Source: SVQP01 sp045660125
GTDB taxonomy: Bacteria; Bacillota; Clostridia; Oscillospirales; CAG-272
Assembly (NCBI GenBank): GCA_045660125.1
Contig: JAZRDG010000062.1
Location: 1-64,000, forward strand
Direction of reading: 5' to 3'
DNA: 64,000 nt
The position numbers were made by a program, and so were the translations under genes. The notes under the pieces were generated by a model. It did not search any database. It was not told where the DNA came from and saw nothing but the letters and a program-made list of their open reading frames with translations. Each line of letters starts with the position of its first letter. Position 1 is the first letter of the stretch. Below, piece after piece: positions 1-8,675 of the stretch.

Positions 1-536
1 ATGACGAGCACTGCGAGTGCGGCTGCCACGATCACGAGCATGAGCATCATCACCACGATCACGACGAACACTGCGAGTGCGGCTGTCACGATCATGAGCA
101 TGAGCATCATCACCACGATCATGACGAGCACTGCGAGTGCGGTTGCCATGATCACGAGCATGAGCATCACGAGCATCACCATGAGCACGGTGATGGCTGC
201 AGCTGCGGCTGTGGCGGTGATCACCATCATCACCACGCGCATGACGTATTTGTCAGCGCAGGTGCGGAAACCACCGCAAAGTTCAACGCGCAGACGCTGG
301 CAGAGCAGCTTGATGAGCTTTGTGACGAGGGCAAGTACGGCATCGTGCTGCGTGCAAAGGGCATCGTGGCAGGTGATGACGGCAACTGGATTCACTTTGA
401 CTACGTACCCGGAGAGCCTGATATCCGTACGGGCGCAGCCGGCATTATCGGCAGACTTTGCGTAATCGGCTCCAATTTGAACATTGACGCCATCGGTGAA
501 CTGCTTGGTGTCAAGCTGCACAAGTCGGAGGGATAA
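1..536 (+). CDS. G3E (COG0523/CobW-type) metal-chaperone GTPase, C-terminal part
   Basis: The 5' end lies outside the window; reading is in the frame of base 3 and ends at TAA 534-536. The visible 177 residues begin with three copies of a His/Cys-rich 20-residue repeat (units start DEHCECGC), then a His-rich linker, then a CobW C-terminal domain ending PDIRTGAAGIIGRLCVIG...IGELLGVKL. That domain with a His-rich insert is typical of COG0523 GTPases, which load or traffic zinc, nickel or cobalt. The GTPase domain itself is not visible. A second G3E-like gene follows 131 bases downstream, so the two probably act in one metal pathway. A longer open frame over 1-465 in another frame is a shadow created by the repeat. 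Confidence 0.85.
   Translation, partial: DEHCECGCHDHEHEHHHHDHDEHCECGCHDHEHEHHHHDHDEHCECGCHDHEHEHHEHHHEHGDGCSCGCGGDHHHHHAHDVFVSAGAETTAKFNAQTLAEQLDELCDEGKYGIVLRAKGIVAGDDGNWIHFDYVPGEPDIRTGAAGIIGRLCVIGSNLNIDAIGELLGVKLHKSEG
3..182 (+). repeat. Three 60-bp tandem repeats encoding His/Cys metal-binding units
   Basis: Units start at 3, 63 and 123. The first two differ only at a few third codon positions; the third diverges at its end. Each encodes about 20 residues with CECGC and several His clusters, so the array is protein-coding and in frame with the G3E gene. Silent differences suggest the repeat is kept for its protein sequence. Confidence 0.9.
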
Positions 537-581
537 CGTGAATTTTCACACCTCCTTCCGTTTAGGCTGGTGTTCACGCAT

Positions 582-640
582 AAATCTTACCTGAAAATGG
601 GGCACAGCCCGTATTCGGATAAGATTTCAAAACTTTTTTA
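582..640 (+). terminator. Hairpin between the two G3E GTPase genes
   Basis: AAATCTTA (582-589) pairs with TAAGATTT (620-627). An inner GGGC/GCCC pair lies between them, and a T-run follows at 634-639. It could end the upstream gene's transcript or attenuate entry into the next gene. No known metal riboswitch pattern was recognised. Confidence 0.4.
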
Positions 641-667
641 GCCGCTATGGGCGGCAAGGAGATTGCT

Positions 668-1615
668 ATGGCAAATAAAATTCCCGTATACGTTTTCACG
701 GGCTTCCTTGAGGGCGGTAAAACCCACATCATTCAGGAGTCCATGGAGGATCAGCGCTTCAATTCGGGCGAAAAAACGCTGCTGATTATGTGCGAAGAGG
801 GCATTGAGGAGCTGGATCTTGACCGTTTCTGGGGCAAGAACGTGTATCTTGAGCTGATCGAAGATCCCGCTGATCTCAATCGCGATTATCTGACCCTGCT
901 TTATAAAAAGCACAAGATCGACCGCGTGATCATTGAATATAACGGTATGTGGCTGCTCTCGCAGCTGTATGCCGCGCTGCCTGCTGATTGGTTCATTTTC
1001 CAGAACATGATGTTTGCAGATGCTAAAACCTTCCTCACTTATAACGCCAATATGCGTCAGCTCATGGTGGATAAGCTGCAGGATTGTGAGATGATCGTGC
1101 TTAACCGCACCCCTGAGGTGATTGACAAGGAAGAGATCCACCGTGTCGTGCGCAGCGTCAGCACCAGAGCGTCCATTACCTACGATTATCCGGACGGACA
1201 CGTAGAGTACGACGAGATCGAGGATCCGCTGCCTTACGATATGGATGCACCGATCATCGACATCAAGGATGAGGACTACGCCATCTTTTATCGCGATCTT
1301 GCCGAGGATACCGACAAATATGACGGCAAGACCGTGCGCTTCAAGGGCATTGTAGCGCGTGACCGTGCGCTTGGCAAGAACGGATTGATCATTGGTCGCC
1401 ACGTCATGACCTGCTGCGCTGATGATATTGCATACAACGCCGTTGTTTGCTATTTCCAGACGTCAGTAAACCTCAAAACGCGCGATTGGACTATTGTAAC
1501 CGCAAAGATCAAGATTGAAAAGCATAAGCTTTACGGCAGACCCGGACCCGTACTTTACGCAGAAAAGACCGAATTTGCTACTAAGCCCACTCAGGAGGTT
1601 GCAACCTTCTATTAA
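668..1615 (+). CDS. G3E-type GTPase fused to a TIGR03943/DUF1980-like C-terminal domain
   Basis: ATG 668 is chosen because AAGGAG lies at 656-661; the frame is open a little further upstream. The protein has 315 residues. Residues 11-19 are a P-loop, TGFLEGGKT, in the position and context of COG0523 GTPases. The usual CxCC metal motif is missing and the NKxD site is altered to NRTP. Residues about 218-300 (GKTVRFKGIVARD, then MTCCADD, LKTRDW and PVLYA) resemble the C-terminal domain of the YcgQ/TIGR03943 proteins, which are often linked to zinc control. It follows another G3E GTPase, so a role in metal allocation is likely. The domain match is by eye. Confidence 0.7.
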   Translation: MANKIPVYVFTGFLEGGKTHIIQESMEDQRFNSGEKTLLIMCEEGIEELDLDRFWGKNVYLELIEDPADLNRDYLTLLYKKHKIDRVIIEYNGMWLLSQLYAALPADWFIFQNMMFADAKTFLTYNANMRQLMVDKLQDCEMIVLNRTPEVIDKEEIHRVVRSVSTRASITYDYPDGHVEYDEIEDPLPYDMDAPIIDIKDEDYAIFYRDLAEDTDKYDGKTVRFKGIVARDRALGKNGLIIGRHVMTCCADDIAYNAVVCYFQTSVNLKTRDWTIVTAKIKIEKHKLYGRPGPVLYAEKTEFATKPTQEVATFY

Positions 1616-1628
1616 TGCGGAGGTATTT

Positions 1629-3569
1629 ATGAAAATCAGATTTATCTGCCTTTCGTTGTTAAGCATCCTATTGCTTGGCGTTGTTGCGTGCACGCAGCAG
1701 CCCGATCAACCGATCGAACAGAGCAGTACGCAAGATACGACCGAAACACAGGAACAAACCACAACCAATCAAGAGCAAACTACGCAAGAAGAGGTGATAG
1801 AGGTGGAGCAGCCGCGCAACGTTGGCGACAGATATTTTATTTACCGTATTTGGAACTTTACACCTATGACGCAGGATACGTTTGAGCAGATCGTGGACGA
1901 GGCTGCCAAAACGGGCTTTAATGCTATTAAGGTGCACATTCCGTGGAGTCGCGTAGAAAAGAACAAGGCAGGCGAGTACGATTTTGCCGCGTTTGACGAC
2001 ATGATCAATTACGTTGTCAAGACCAAGGGTCTCAAGGTGGCGATCTCGATCGACCTGACCCGCCGCGCTGACGATAAGATTATTCCGCTTGATCAGATGC
2101 AGTACGATCGCGAGGGCAACCTTTGCCAGGGCGGCTCGATCGACGGCATGCGTACCATGATCTCGTTCTGCTCCGAGAGTGCAGTAAACGCGGCAGTAGC
2201 CTTCTATACGGCTGCGGTTGAGCGTTACGAAGCCCTTTACGCGCAAGACGTGCTGTTTTATCTGCCCGCATTCTCGCAGTTTGCCGAGAGTGAGTACTGG
2301 TGTGCAGGGGAATATGACTATTCCGAGCCTGCAATCGCGCAGTTCCACACTTTTTTGCAGCAGAAATATAGCAATATCGATGCCTTGAACGCTGTTCTTG
2401 GCACGCAATACACCTCGTTTGATCAAATCGTGCCGCCCTCTGCTACAGCATCAGATAACCTCGGTCAGCTTTGGTATCAGTTCCGCCATCAAAAGCTTAA
2501 GGAAATGATCGACGCGCTGGCTGTTGCACAAAAGCAGATCAGCCCCGACAGCAAGTACGCCTTGCAGTTCGGCAGCATCTATGATACCGCATCTCTGTTG
2601 CGCTGCACTTTGGCAGCGGGTGAGCTTGCGGAGCTTGCAGACGTAGTATGGATTGACGACGGCCCGCTTACCGATCATGAGTTTTCCATGGACCATGCGC
2701 ACGCATCGTTCCCCGCGCATATCATGCTTGCTCAGGAAATCGACGGTCCTAATCAGGTCGCAGCCTCTCCCGAAAACTATCTGGAGCAGGGCATGGATGC
2801 GTATGGCCGCGGCTGTACCTATCTTAGCATTGCAAACTGGGAGATCGATCAGAAATACCGTGATTACGAGTGGGTATGGAAGAAGTTGATTGACACCTGG
2901 TTTGGTAACGACATCCCCGAGGTCATTGATACGACCAAGACCGACCTGACCATGGAGATCTCGTTGACCGATCATTTGCGCAAGGGCACGCCCGGTGCAT
3001 TCATCACGCGCTACTACGCACTTGCAACCAAGGGTGAATTTGTCAAAATCCGCATTATCGACGATTTGACAGGCAAGACGATCGATCAGCCCTTGGCGGT
3101 GTATTCCTTCCCCAGCAGCTTTAGTACAGAGCAGGGCAAGGACGGCTGGTATTATATGAGCTATCACAGAGAGAGCGGGGAGTTTGGCGAATTAAGCTTT
3201 GATACTGCCAATAACCGCTGGGCGCTCGATGGAACTTTTACGCTTATCATGAACGGCGCGATGCACCCCGACGAATACGACAGCGCATTGGTGTTTGAAG
3301 CACCCAAGAGCGGCAAGGTCAGTGTCAGCTTTGTCATTGGTGTCAATTCCAATGAGGGCGACGGCGTCAGGTACGCGGTGCTTCTGAACGGAGAGCACGT
3401 TTTGGATGAAAAGGGCGGTTACGTTCTTTTGCCAACAGGACGAGTTGACGAGCAAACGCTCAATATCGACGTGCAGAGCGGCGACCGCATTGCGATCGTA
3501 CTCAACAGAAACAAGCACAATTCGTTTGACTCAACCTCGGTATCCTGTACGATAGAATATTTGCAATAA
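1629..3569 (+). CDS. Lipoprotein with a glycosidase-like TIM barrel
   Basis: ATG 1629 follows GGAGG and gives a lipoprotein signal (MKIRFICLSLL...VVAC, Cys about residue 22); upstream in-frame starts lie inside the previous gene. A Thr/Gln/Glu-rich linker follows, then a region of about 380 residues resembling clan GH-A glycosidases. Examples are GFNAIKVHIPWSRVE, FDDMINYVVKTKGLKVAISID and FAESEYW, where the Glu could be catalytic. A beta-sandwich-like tail follows. The protein has 646 residues and is presumably anchored outside the membrane to act on polysaccharide. It sits 13 bases after the GTPase gene but is probably not functionally linked. The GH family could not be fixed; GH42-like or GH5-like are options. 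Confidence 0.65.
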   Translation: MKIRFICLSLLSILLLGVVACTQQPDQPIEQSSTQDTTETQEQTTTNQEQTTQEEVIEVEQPRNVGDRYFIYRIWNFTPMTQDTFEQIVDEAAKTGFNAIKVHIPWSRVEKNKAGEYDFAAFDDMINYVVKTKGLKVAISIDLTRRADDKIIPLDQMQYDREGNLCQGGSIDGMRTMISFCSESAVNAAVAFYTAAVERYEALYAQDVLFYLPAFSQFAESEYWCAGEYDYSEPAIAQFHTFLQQKYSNIDALNAVLGTQYTSFDQIVPPSATASDNLGQLWYQFRHQKLKEMIDALAVAQKQISPDSKYALQFGSIYDTASLLRCTLAAGELAELADVVWIDDGPLTDHEFSMDHAHASFPAHIMLAQEIDGPNQVAASPENYLEQGMDAYGRGCTYLSIANWEIDQKYRDYEWVWKKLIDTWFGNDIPEVIDTTKTDLTMEISLTDHLRKGTPGAFITRYYALATKGEFVKIRIIDDLTGKTIDQPLAVYSFPSSFSTEQGKDGWYYMSYHRESGEFGELSFDTANNRWALDGTFTLIMNGAMHPDEYDSALVFEAPKSGKVSVSFVIGVNSNEGDGVRYAVLLNGEHVLDEKGGYVLLPTGRVDEQTLNIDVQSGDRIAIVLNRNKHNSFDSTSVSCTIEYLQ

Positions 3570-3575
3570 AATTTT

Positions 3576-3606
3576 AAAGCCGCTTTCATATGAAAGCGGC
3601 TTTTTG
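3576..3606 (+). terminator. Intrinsic terminator after the glycosidase-like lipoprotein
   Basis: AAGCCGCTTTC and GAAAGCGGCTT form a perfect stem with a 4-base loop, followed by TTTTT. Confidence 0.9.
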
Positions 3607-3649
3607 CTACAAAAAAATGACAGGAATTTTTTGTATTTTTGCAAAAAGG

Positions 3650-3678
3650 TTGACATTACGGAGAAATAATGTTATAAT
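3650..3678 (+). promoter_or_regulatory. Consensus housekeeping promoter for lipoprotein-asnS
   Basis: TTGACA 3650-3655 and TATAAT 3673-3678 are separated by 17 bases, a perfect vegetative promoter 50 bases before the lipoprotein start. Confidence 0.9.
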
Positions 3679-3727
3679 GATTGTTGTTTTATAAATTATA
3701 TAGTATTGAGAAAGGAACAGCATACAT

Positions 3728-4489
3728 ATGAAGCAGTATTTAAGAATTCTGGCTATGGCTCTTGTGTTGCTGATGACTGTGTCCTTGGTCGTTGCTTGCA
3801 ATGATCGTGGCAATAAAGATGAAGACCCTGTAGAAACCGAAAGACACACCGAACGCGAAACCGAAGCAGAGACCGAACAAGAGCTTACTAAGGAGGAGCT
3901 TGAACAGCTCAAATCCGAAATGGCTGACTCTATCTTAGATGCACTCGGAAAGACCGAAGAGAGCACCGAAAAGGATACCGAGGCTGAAAAGGAAACCCAG
4001 GATAATAAGGAAGAGGTTACTACCGAGTACGGCGGTATCGTAGAGGATCTGCTTGGATCGCTTGGCGGACTTGGTGGCGGTGATTACGATTACGCCAAGA
4101 TTATTGCCGAGGTATTGGATCTTTACATAGGCAGTGACAGCACTTCCGATTTCATCAAGAATTTGATCAAGTCTTGGATCGACAGTAAGCTTGATAAGGA
4201 TGAGCAGACCGACGAGCAGACTACGGACGAACAGACAACCGAGGATAAGCTGCCCGAGAACAACGAGGATTCGTTGCGTGATTACATTGCTGATAAAACT
4301 GCAGAGGCAGTTGCCGATGCTATCATCGACCGCATTAACGAGGTTGTGGACGGCACGATCCACGATGCCATTTACGACTCTGTATATCAGGCAATGATGG
4401 GCAACGACGGATATATGGACGGAATCCTTGAGGAAATGATTCCCGGATACGGACAGTTAGGCGGCCTTTTGGGCGGATTTGGACAGTAA
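3728..4489 (+). CDS. Small acidic lipoprotein of unknown function
   Basis: The protein has 253 residues. A lipoprotein signal ends LVVAC (Cys about residue 24). It is followed by a strongly acidic, Thr/Glu-rich stretch, a Gly-rich hydrophobic patch (LLGSLGGLGGGD), a second acidic Thr-rich stretch and a helical tail ending in Gly-rich GQLGGLLGGFGQ. GAAAGGAAC lies before ATG 3728. It has its own strong promoter and is followed after 23 bases by asnS with no terminator between, so the two are probably co-transcribed. I do not recognise a family. Confidence 0.75.
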   Translation: MKQYLRILAMALVLLMTVSLVVACNDRGNKDEDPVETERHTERETEAETEQELTKEELEQLKSEMADSILDALGKTEESTEKDTEAEKETQDNKEEVTTEYGGIVEDLLGSLGGLGGGDYDYAKIIAEVLDLYIGSDSTSDFIKNLIKSWIDSKLDKDEQTDEQTTDEQTTEDKLPENNEDSLRDYIADKTAEAVADAIIDRINEVVDGTIHDAIYDSVYQAMMGNDGYMDGILEEMIPGYGQLGGLLGGFGQ

Positions 4490-4512
4490 ATATAAGCAAG
4501 GAGCAAAAAGAC

Positions 4513-5907
4513 ATGAAACGTGATCTGATCAGAAGCATTTATGAAGATATGGAAGCTTATTCCGGCAAGCAGGTAGTGCTTGGCGGTTGGGCAAGAAGCA
4601 TTCGCGATAGCAAGGCGTTTGGCTTTATTGACCTGAACGACGGTAGCTATTTTACCGGCGCGCAGATCGTTTTTGAAAGAGAAAAGATTGAGAACTACCA
4701 GGAGATCGCAAAGCAGAACGTTGGTGCAGCCCTGGTTGTTACCGGTATTGTGGAGCTGACTCCCGAAATGAAGCAGCCCTTTGAAATCAAGGCAATCAGC
4801 GTTGAGGTAGAGGGCACCTCCACTCCCGATTACCCCCTGCAGAAGAAGCGCCACACGGTAGAGTATCTGCGTGAGCAGGCATACCTGCGTCCCAGAACCA
4901 ACCTGTTCTCCGCAGTTTTCCGCGTACGCAGCGAGGTTGCTTACGCAATCCACACCTTCTTCCATGAGCGTGGCTTTGTGTACGTGCACACCCCTCTGAT
5001 CACCGCTTCCGACTGTGAGGGTGCAGGTGAGATGTTCCGCGTTACCACTATGGACATGGAGAACCCGCCTAAGACCGAGGATGGTAAGATCGATTACTCG
5101 CAGGACTTCTTTGGTAAGTCCGCAAACCTGACCGTATCCGGTCAGCTGGAGGGCGAGACCTATGCTATGGCATTCGGTAACATCTATACCTTTGGTCCTA
5201 CCTTCCGTGCAGAAAACTCCAACACCGCACGTCATGCGGCTGAGTTCTGGATGATCGAGCCCGAGATCGCATTTGCAGATCTTAGCGACAACATGCAGCT
5301 TGCATGGGATATGATCCAGTATATCATCAAGCACGTGCTCAAGAACTGCGAGCGCGAGCTGAACTTCTTCAACAGCTTTGTGGATAAGACTCTGCTTGAC
5401 AGACTCAACACCCTGGCAAAGAGCGAATATAAGAAGGTTACCTATACCGAGGCAGTGGAGCTGCTTACCAAGTCTGGTGCTGATTTCAAGTATCCCGTAG
5501 CATGGGGCTGCGATCTGCAGACCGAGCACGAGAGATACCTGACCGAGCAGGTTTACGGCTGTCCCGTATTCGTTATCGACTATCCCAAGGAAATCAAGTC
5601 CTTCTATATGCGTTTGAATGACGATGGCAAGACCGTTGCAGCTATGGACCTTCTGGTGCCCGGCGGCGGCGGGATCATCGGCGGTAGCCAGAGAGAAGAG
5701 AGACTGGACGTTCTGCTTGAGAGAATGGCTGAATGCAACCTCAAGGAAGAGGACTACTGGTGGTACGTCAACCTGCGCAAGTACGGTGGCACCAAGCACG
5801 CAGGCTACGGCCTTGGCTTTGAGCGTATTATCATGTACTTGACCGGTGTTTCTAACATCCGCGACGTCATTCCTTACCCCAGAACAGTAGGAAACGCAGA
5901 ATATTAA
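4513..5907 (+). CDS. asnS: Asparaginyl-tRNA synthetase
   Basis: It charges tRNA-Asn with asparagine in the cytoplasm. The 464-residue length fits bacterial AsnRS. The N-terminal OB-fold anticodon domain starts GGWARSIRDSKAFGFIDLND. Class II motif 2 is FRAENSNTARHAAEFWMIEPE-like, and motif 3 is GYGLGFERIIMYLTG near the C-terminus. ATG 4513 follows AAGGAG. It shares the promoter at 3650 with the acidic lipoprotein and ends at a strong terminator. No T-box leader is seen before the operon. Confidence 0.97.
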   Translation: MKRDLIRSIYEDMEAYSGKQVVLGGWARSIRDSKAFGFIDLNDGSYFTGAQIVFEREKIENYQEIAKQNVGAALVVTGIVELTPEMKQPFEIKAISVEVEGTSTPDYPLQKKRHTVEYLREQAYLRPRTNLFSAVFRVRSEVAYAIHTFFHERGFVYVHTPLITASDCEGAGEMFRVTTMDMENPPKTEDGKIDYSQDFFGKSANLTVSGQLEGETYAMAFGNIYTFGPTFRAENSNTARHAAEFWMIEPEIAFADLSDNMQLAWDMIQYIIKHVLKNCERELNFFNSFVDKTLLDRLNTLAKSEYKKVTYTEAVELLTKSGADFKYPVAWGCDLQTEHERYLTEQVYGCPVFVIDYPKEIKSFYMRLNDDGKTVAAMDLLVPGGGGIIGGSQREERLDVLLERMAECNLKEEDYWWYVNLRKYGGTKHAGYGLGFERIIMYLTGVSNIRDVIPYPRTVGNAEY

Positions 5908-5918
5908 TCAAAAATCCA

Positions 5919-5946
5919 AACGGGCGAAATTTTTCGCCCGTTTTTT
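5919..5946 (+). terminator. Intrinsic terminator after asnS
   Basis: CGGGCGAAA and TTTCGCCCG form the stem, followed by TTTTTT. Confidence 0.9.
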
Positions 5947-5969
5947 GAAAAATATTCAAAAAACGTCGG

Positions 5970-6006
5970 ACATTTCCTGATGAATTATCGTCTATATAGG
6001 TGAAAG
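5970..6006 (+). promoter_or_regulatory. Sigma-module promoter element, copy 1
   Basis: ACATTT 5970-5975, 13 bases, CGTCTATA 5989-5996, 3 bases, GTGAAAG 6000-6006. The same blocks with the same 3-base gap recur before the other two sigma genes (11473 and 33429). No housekeeping promoter is seen here. This fits an element read by the encoded ECF-like sigma factor itself (inference). Confidence 0.6.
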
Positions 6007-6025
6007 ACAAAAAAGGAGACGCATT

Positions 6026-6610
6026 ATGAAGCAAGAACCAACCTATATGCTCAGCGATACTGCGATCATTGAGCTGTATTGGGCGCGCGATGAAGCCGCG
6101 ATCAAGCATACGGATCAAAAATATCGCAACTATCTGCTTAAAACTGCATATAACATCCTGCAGGACATGCAGGATAGCGAGGAATGCCTCAATGACACCT
6201 ATTTAGACACGTGGAACAGTATTCCGCCCAAGCGTCCGCGCGTGTTGCAAGCATTTATTGGCAGCATCATGCGTAATCAGGCAATTGACCGCTACCGACA
6301 AAAGCACCGCAAAAAGAGCATACCGCCATGCTTTGTTGCATCCTTTGAGGATCTGCAGGGATATGCACTTGAGGATGGCGATGATTATACCGAAAGTGAT
6401 GCAGCGCAGCTTGCCGAGGTGATCAGCGCATGGCTGCGTACCTTGGATGAACGCCGCAGGTACGTATTCTTTGCCCGATATTACGACGCTTGTCCGCTTG
6501 AAGAAATCGCGCAGGTGCTTGGCGTTGCGCGCTCGACCGTCAGCGCAGATCTTTCGTACATCAAGACCTCTTTGAAAGACGCACTGGAAAAGGAGGGCTA
6601 CACGGTATGA
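6026..6610 (+). CDS. ECF-like sigma-70 family factor, module 1
   Basis: The protein has 194 residues. Region 2 spans about residues 25-100, with SEECLNDTYLDTWNSIPP and IMRNQAIDRYRQKH. Region 4 spans about 135-190, with a helix-turn-helix in LEEIAQVLGVARSTVSADL. Regions 1 and 3 are absent, as in ECF factors. ATG 6026 follows AAAGGAG. Its stop overlaps the start of the next gene by ATGA, implying translational coupling with the membrane partner. Two close paralogues occur at 11530 and 33499. The likely role is directing RNA polymerase to a small regulon, probably including this operon. Confidence 0.85.
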   Translation: MKQEPTYMLSDTAIIELYWARDEAAIKHTDQKYRNYLLKTAYNILQDMQDSEECLNDTYLDTWNSIPPKRPRVLQAFIGSIMRNQAIDRYRQKHRKKSIPPCFVASFEDLQGYALEDGDDYTESDAAQLAEVISAWLRTLDERRRYVFFARYYDACPLEEIAQVLGVARSTVSADLSYIKTSLKDALEKEGYTV

Positions 6611-8562
6611 AAAAAGCCATGTTGTTTGATGCCGTAGGCATGATCGATGCAGATCTGCTGGAATCCTATGCGCTTATGGATCAAAGGCTGCGCAGTCGTC
6701 GCAGGGTAAGCAAAACCAAAAAATATCTGGTAACTTTGCTGGCAGCTGCAGTTGCAATGTTATTGATTTTCGCGCTGCTTATCACGTCTGTACCGCTTAT
6801 TTACGTGTTCAATGCGGAAGAGATCAACACGGCTGTTTCCGAGACCGTGGAAAACGTACTGTTCCCGCTGGATAAAGAGCAGGACGGCGAGAGTGGAGAG
6901 ATTAACAGGGAAGACCTGCTGATCAACTGGGTTGAGTGGAAGTTTACCGAAGAGTTCTTTACAGCACTTGGAGCAGGCACGGAAGATTCTGTGATTGATA
7001 AGATGCAATCTATGCCGGACAACGGACTTGTCGGTGAGAGTATGCAGGGTCTTGGTGATTTCCTCAAGAGATTGTACGAGTATTATCTTGAGCATAAGGA
7101 TGAGTTGCATGGCGAGCATGGAAACAACGGAACCGAGCAGCCAGATACTCCCGATGCAACTGTGCATTTGAACGGATGCACCTATATATATAACACCTAT
7201 TGGAATTATTATGAGCTGCAAAGTGTGGATTATATATCCAAGGATAGCCAGGGAACGCTGCATATCCCTGACGAAATAGAGGGAATACCGGTAGGTGAGA
7301 TTTCAAGAGACGCATGTCGTAACAATAAGGACCTGAAAAAGCTGATTATGCCTGATAGCATAGATTCTATTGGTATTGATGCATTTTCTGGATGTGAAAA
7401 TCTTGCAGAGATTACATTTTCCAATCAGCTCAAGAGCATAGGAGAAACCGCCTTTGGTAGCTGTCATGCATTGACAAGCCTGGATCTTCCCGATAGTATC
7501 AATAGCCTTGGTGAAAATGTATTTGCAAACTGTCAAGGCTTGGAATACGTTTCCTTGTCCGATGGATTGGAAAAGATTTCAAAGAGCTGCTTTGGAGGAT
7601 GTACAAGTCTTGTTCGGGTCGATATGGGTGCGTCAGTGACGGTTATAGAAGAGTCTGCGTTTGCTTCGTGTTCAAGCCTTGAGAGCGTGGAATTACCTCA
7701 ATCCTTGCGAAATATTGAACAATTTGCATTTCAACGTACTGGGTTAAAGGATGTTGTGTTGCCTTACGGCACTTCGGTAATCGAGCATTATGCTTTTGCA
7801 TATTGTAGTCAGCTGCAAAGCGTCACACTTCCCGAAACGTTGACCAAAATTGGAGATAGTGCATTTTCCGAGACTGCATTGCTGCAAGTCAAAATCCCTG
7901 ATTGTATTTTGGAGCTTGGCACTTCTGCATTCGATACCGTGAAATACGTGGAATATGAGGACACCATGATGATGTGGTGCAGTGATATTTGGAGATCAGG
8001 AGATTTTGTGTTTGCAGAGGAAGCCACTGTCAAGTGCAGCGACGGAGAATGCTATGCGGACTATACTTCGCAATTGACATGCACACACTTGGGTATACAG
8101 GAAAATGGTATGATCGGTTACGCTGTCGCTTATTCGATTGAGTATGCAACCGATAAGTGTATCATAGTACCGCCTTATTTCGGTTTTGACTACATTGCAG
8201 GTGTTGATCTTGGCACATTTTTCGGAAACGAGTATTTAGAAAAATTCTATATGGCGGATATTATGGAGTTTATTGACGCTGTAGCCTTTACAGATTGTAC
8301 CGCATTGCAATACGTAAAGCTTTCAAGCTCTTTGAAAACTATGAAAGAGCGATGCTTTGCGGGTTGCACCGCCCTGCAATCGATCAGCATTCCCGCGTCT
8401 GTAACGAAAATTGAGACACTTGCCTTTGATGGTTGTACTCTTTTGACAACTGTAGAGTACCAAGGCACGGTATCTCAATGGCAACAGATCGATCTTGCAG
8501 GCGATGCATTTGACCCGGGCGTCACCATCGTCTGCACCGACGGTGAGATCATAATCGAATAA
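6607..8562 (+). CDS. Membrane protein with BspA-type leucine-rich repeats, putative anti-sigma partner 1
   Basis: The protein has 651 residues. Residues 1-42 are a basic cytoplasmic tail with the motif FDAVGMIDADLLESYALMD; similar motifs occur in the partners at 12102 and 34086. A single membrane segment spans about 43-68. Residues about 75-170 form a domain (INWVEWKFTEEFF, GAGTEDSVIDKMQSM, NGLVGESMQ) that is highly conserved with the 12102 protein. From about 215 there are roughly 11 LRR_5/BspA repeats (IPDSIxxIGxxAFxGCxxL pattern), ending IVCTDGEIIIE. Positive charge before the segment predicts repeats outside the cell. The overlap with a sigma gene suggests an anti-sigma factor with a surface sensor; that function is inferred. 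Confidence 0.75.
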   Translation: MKKAMLFDAVGMIDADLLESYALMDQRLRSRRRVSKTKKYLVTLLAAAVAMLLIFALLITSVPLIYVFNAEEINTAVSETVENVLFPLDKEQDGESGEINREDLLINWVEWKFTEEFFTALGAGTEDSVIDKMQSMPDNGLVGESMQGLGDFLKRLYEYYLEHKDELHGEHGNNGTEQPDTPDATVHLNGCTYIYNTYWNYYELQSVDYISKDSQGTLHIPDEIEGIPVGEISRDACRNNKDLKKLIMPDSIDSIGIDAFSGCENLAEITFSNQLKSIGETAFGSCHALTSLDLPDSINSLGENVFANCQGLEYVSLSDGLEKISKSCFGGCTSLVRVDMGASVTVIEESAFASCSSLESVELPQSLRNIEQFAFQRTGLKDVVLPYGTSVIEHYAFAYCSQLQSVTLPETLTKIGDSAFSETALLQVKIPDCILELGTSAFDTVKYVEYEDTMMMWCSDIWRSGDFVFAEEATVKCSDGECYADYTSQLTCTHLGIQENGMIGYAVAYSIEYATDKCIIVPPYFGFDYIAGVDLGTFFGNEYLEKFYMADIMEFIDAVAFTDCTALQYVKLSSSLKTMKERCFAGCTALQSISIPASVTKIETLAFDGCTLLTTVEYQGTVSQWQQIDLAGDAFDPGVTIVCTDGEIIIE

Positions 8563-8566
8563 CCCA

Positions 8567-8602
8567 TGCCCTGGCGGATTTTCCGTCGGGGCATCGATTT
8601 TT
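8567..8602 (+). terminator. Probable terminator after module 1
   Basis: TGCCCTGGCGGA pairs with TCCGTCGGGGCA with two wobble pairs, followed by a T-rich tract. Confidence 0.65.
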
Positions 8603-8613
8603 ATGCTGTTTTA

Positions 8614-8642
8614 TTGACATTTGCGCGTGTATTTGATATAAT
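8614..8642 (+). promoter_or_regulatory. Consensus promoter for the small membrane protein cluster
   Basis: TTGACA 8614-8619 and TATAAT 8637-8642 with a 17-base spacer, 34 bases before the first start codon. Confidence 0.9.
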
Positions 8643-8675
8643 GTGTGTAATGATTACCAAAGCAAGGAGAAGCGC

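Noticed and set aside
1..465. Open frame from base 1 rich in Met, Thr, Ser and Ile
   Set aside because: It is the out-of-frame reading of the His/Cys tandem repeat; the frame of base 3 gives a recognisable CobW domain.
4387..5799. 470-residue open frame on the minus strand
   Set aside because: It is antisense to asnS and has no recognisable features.
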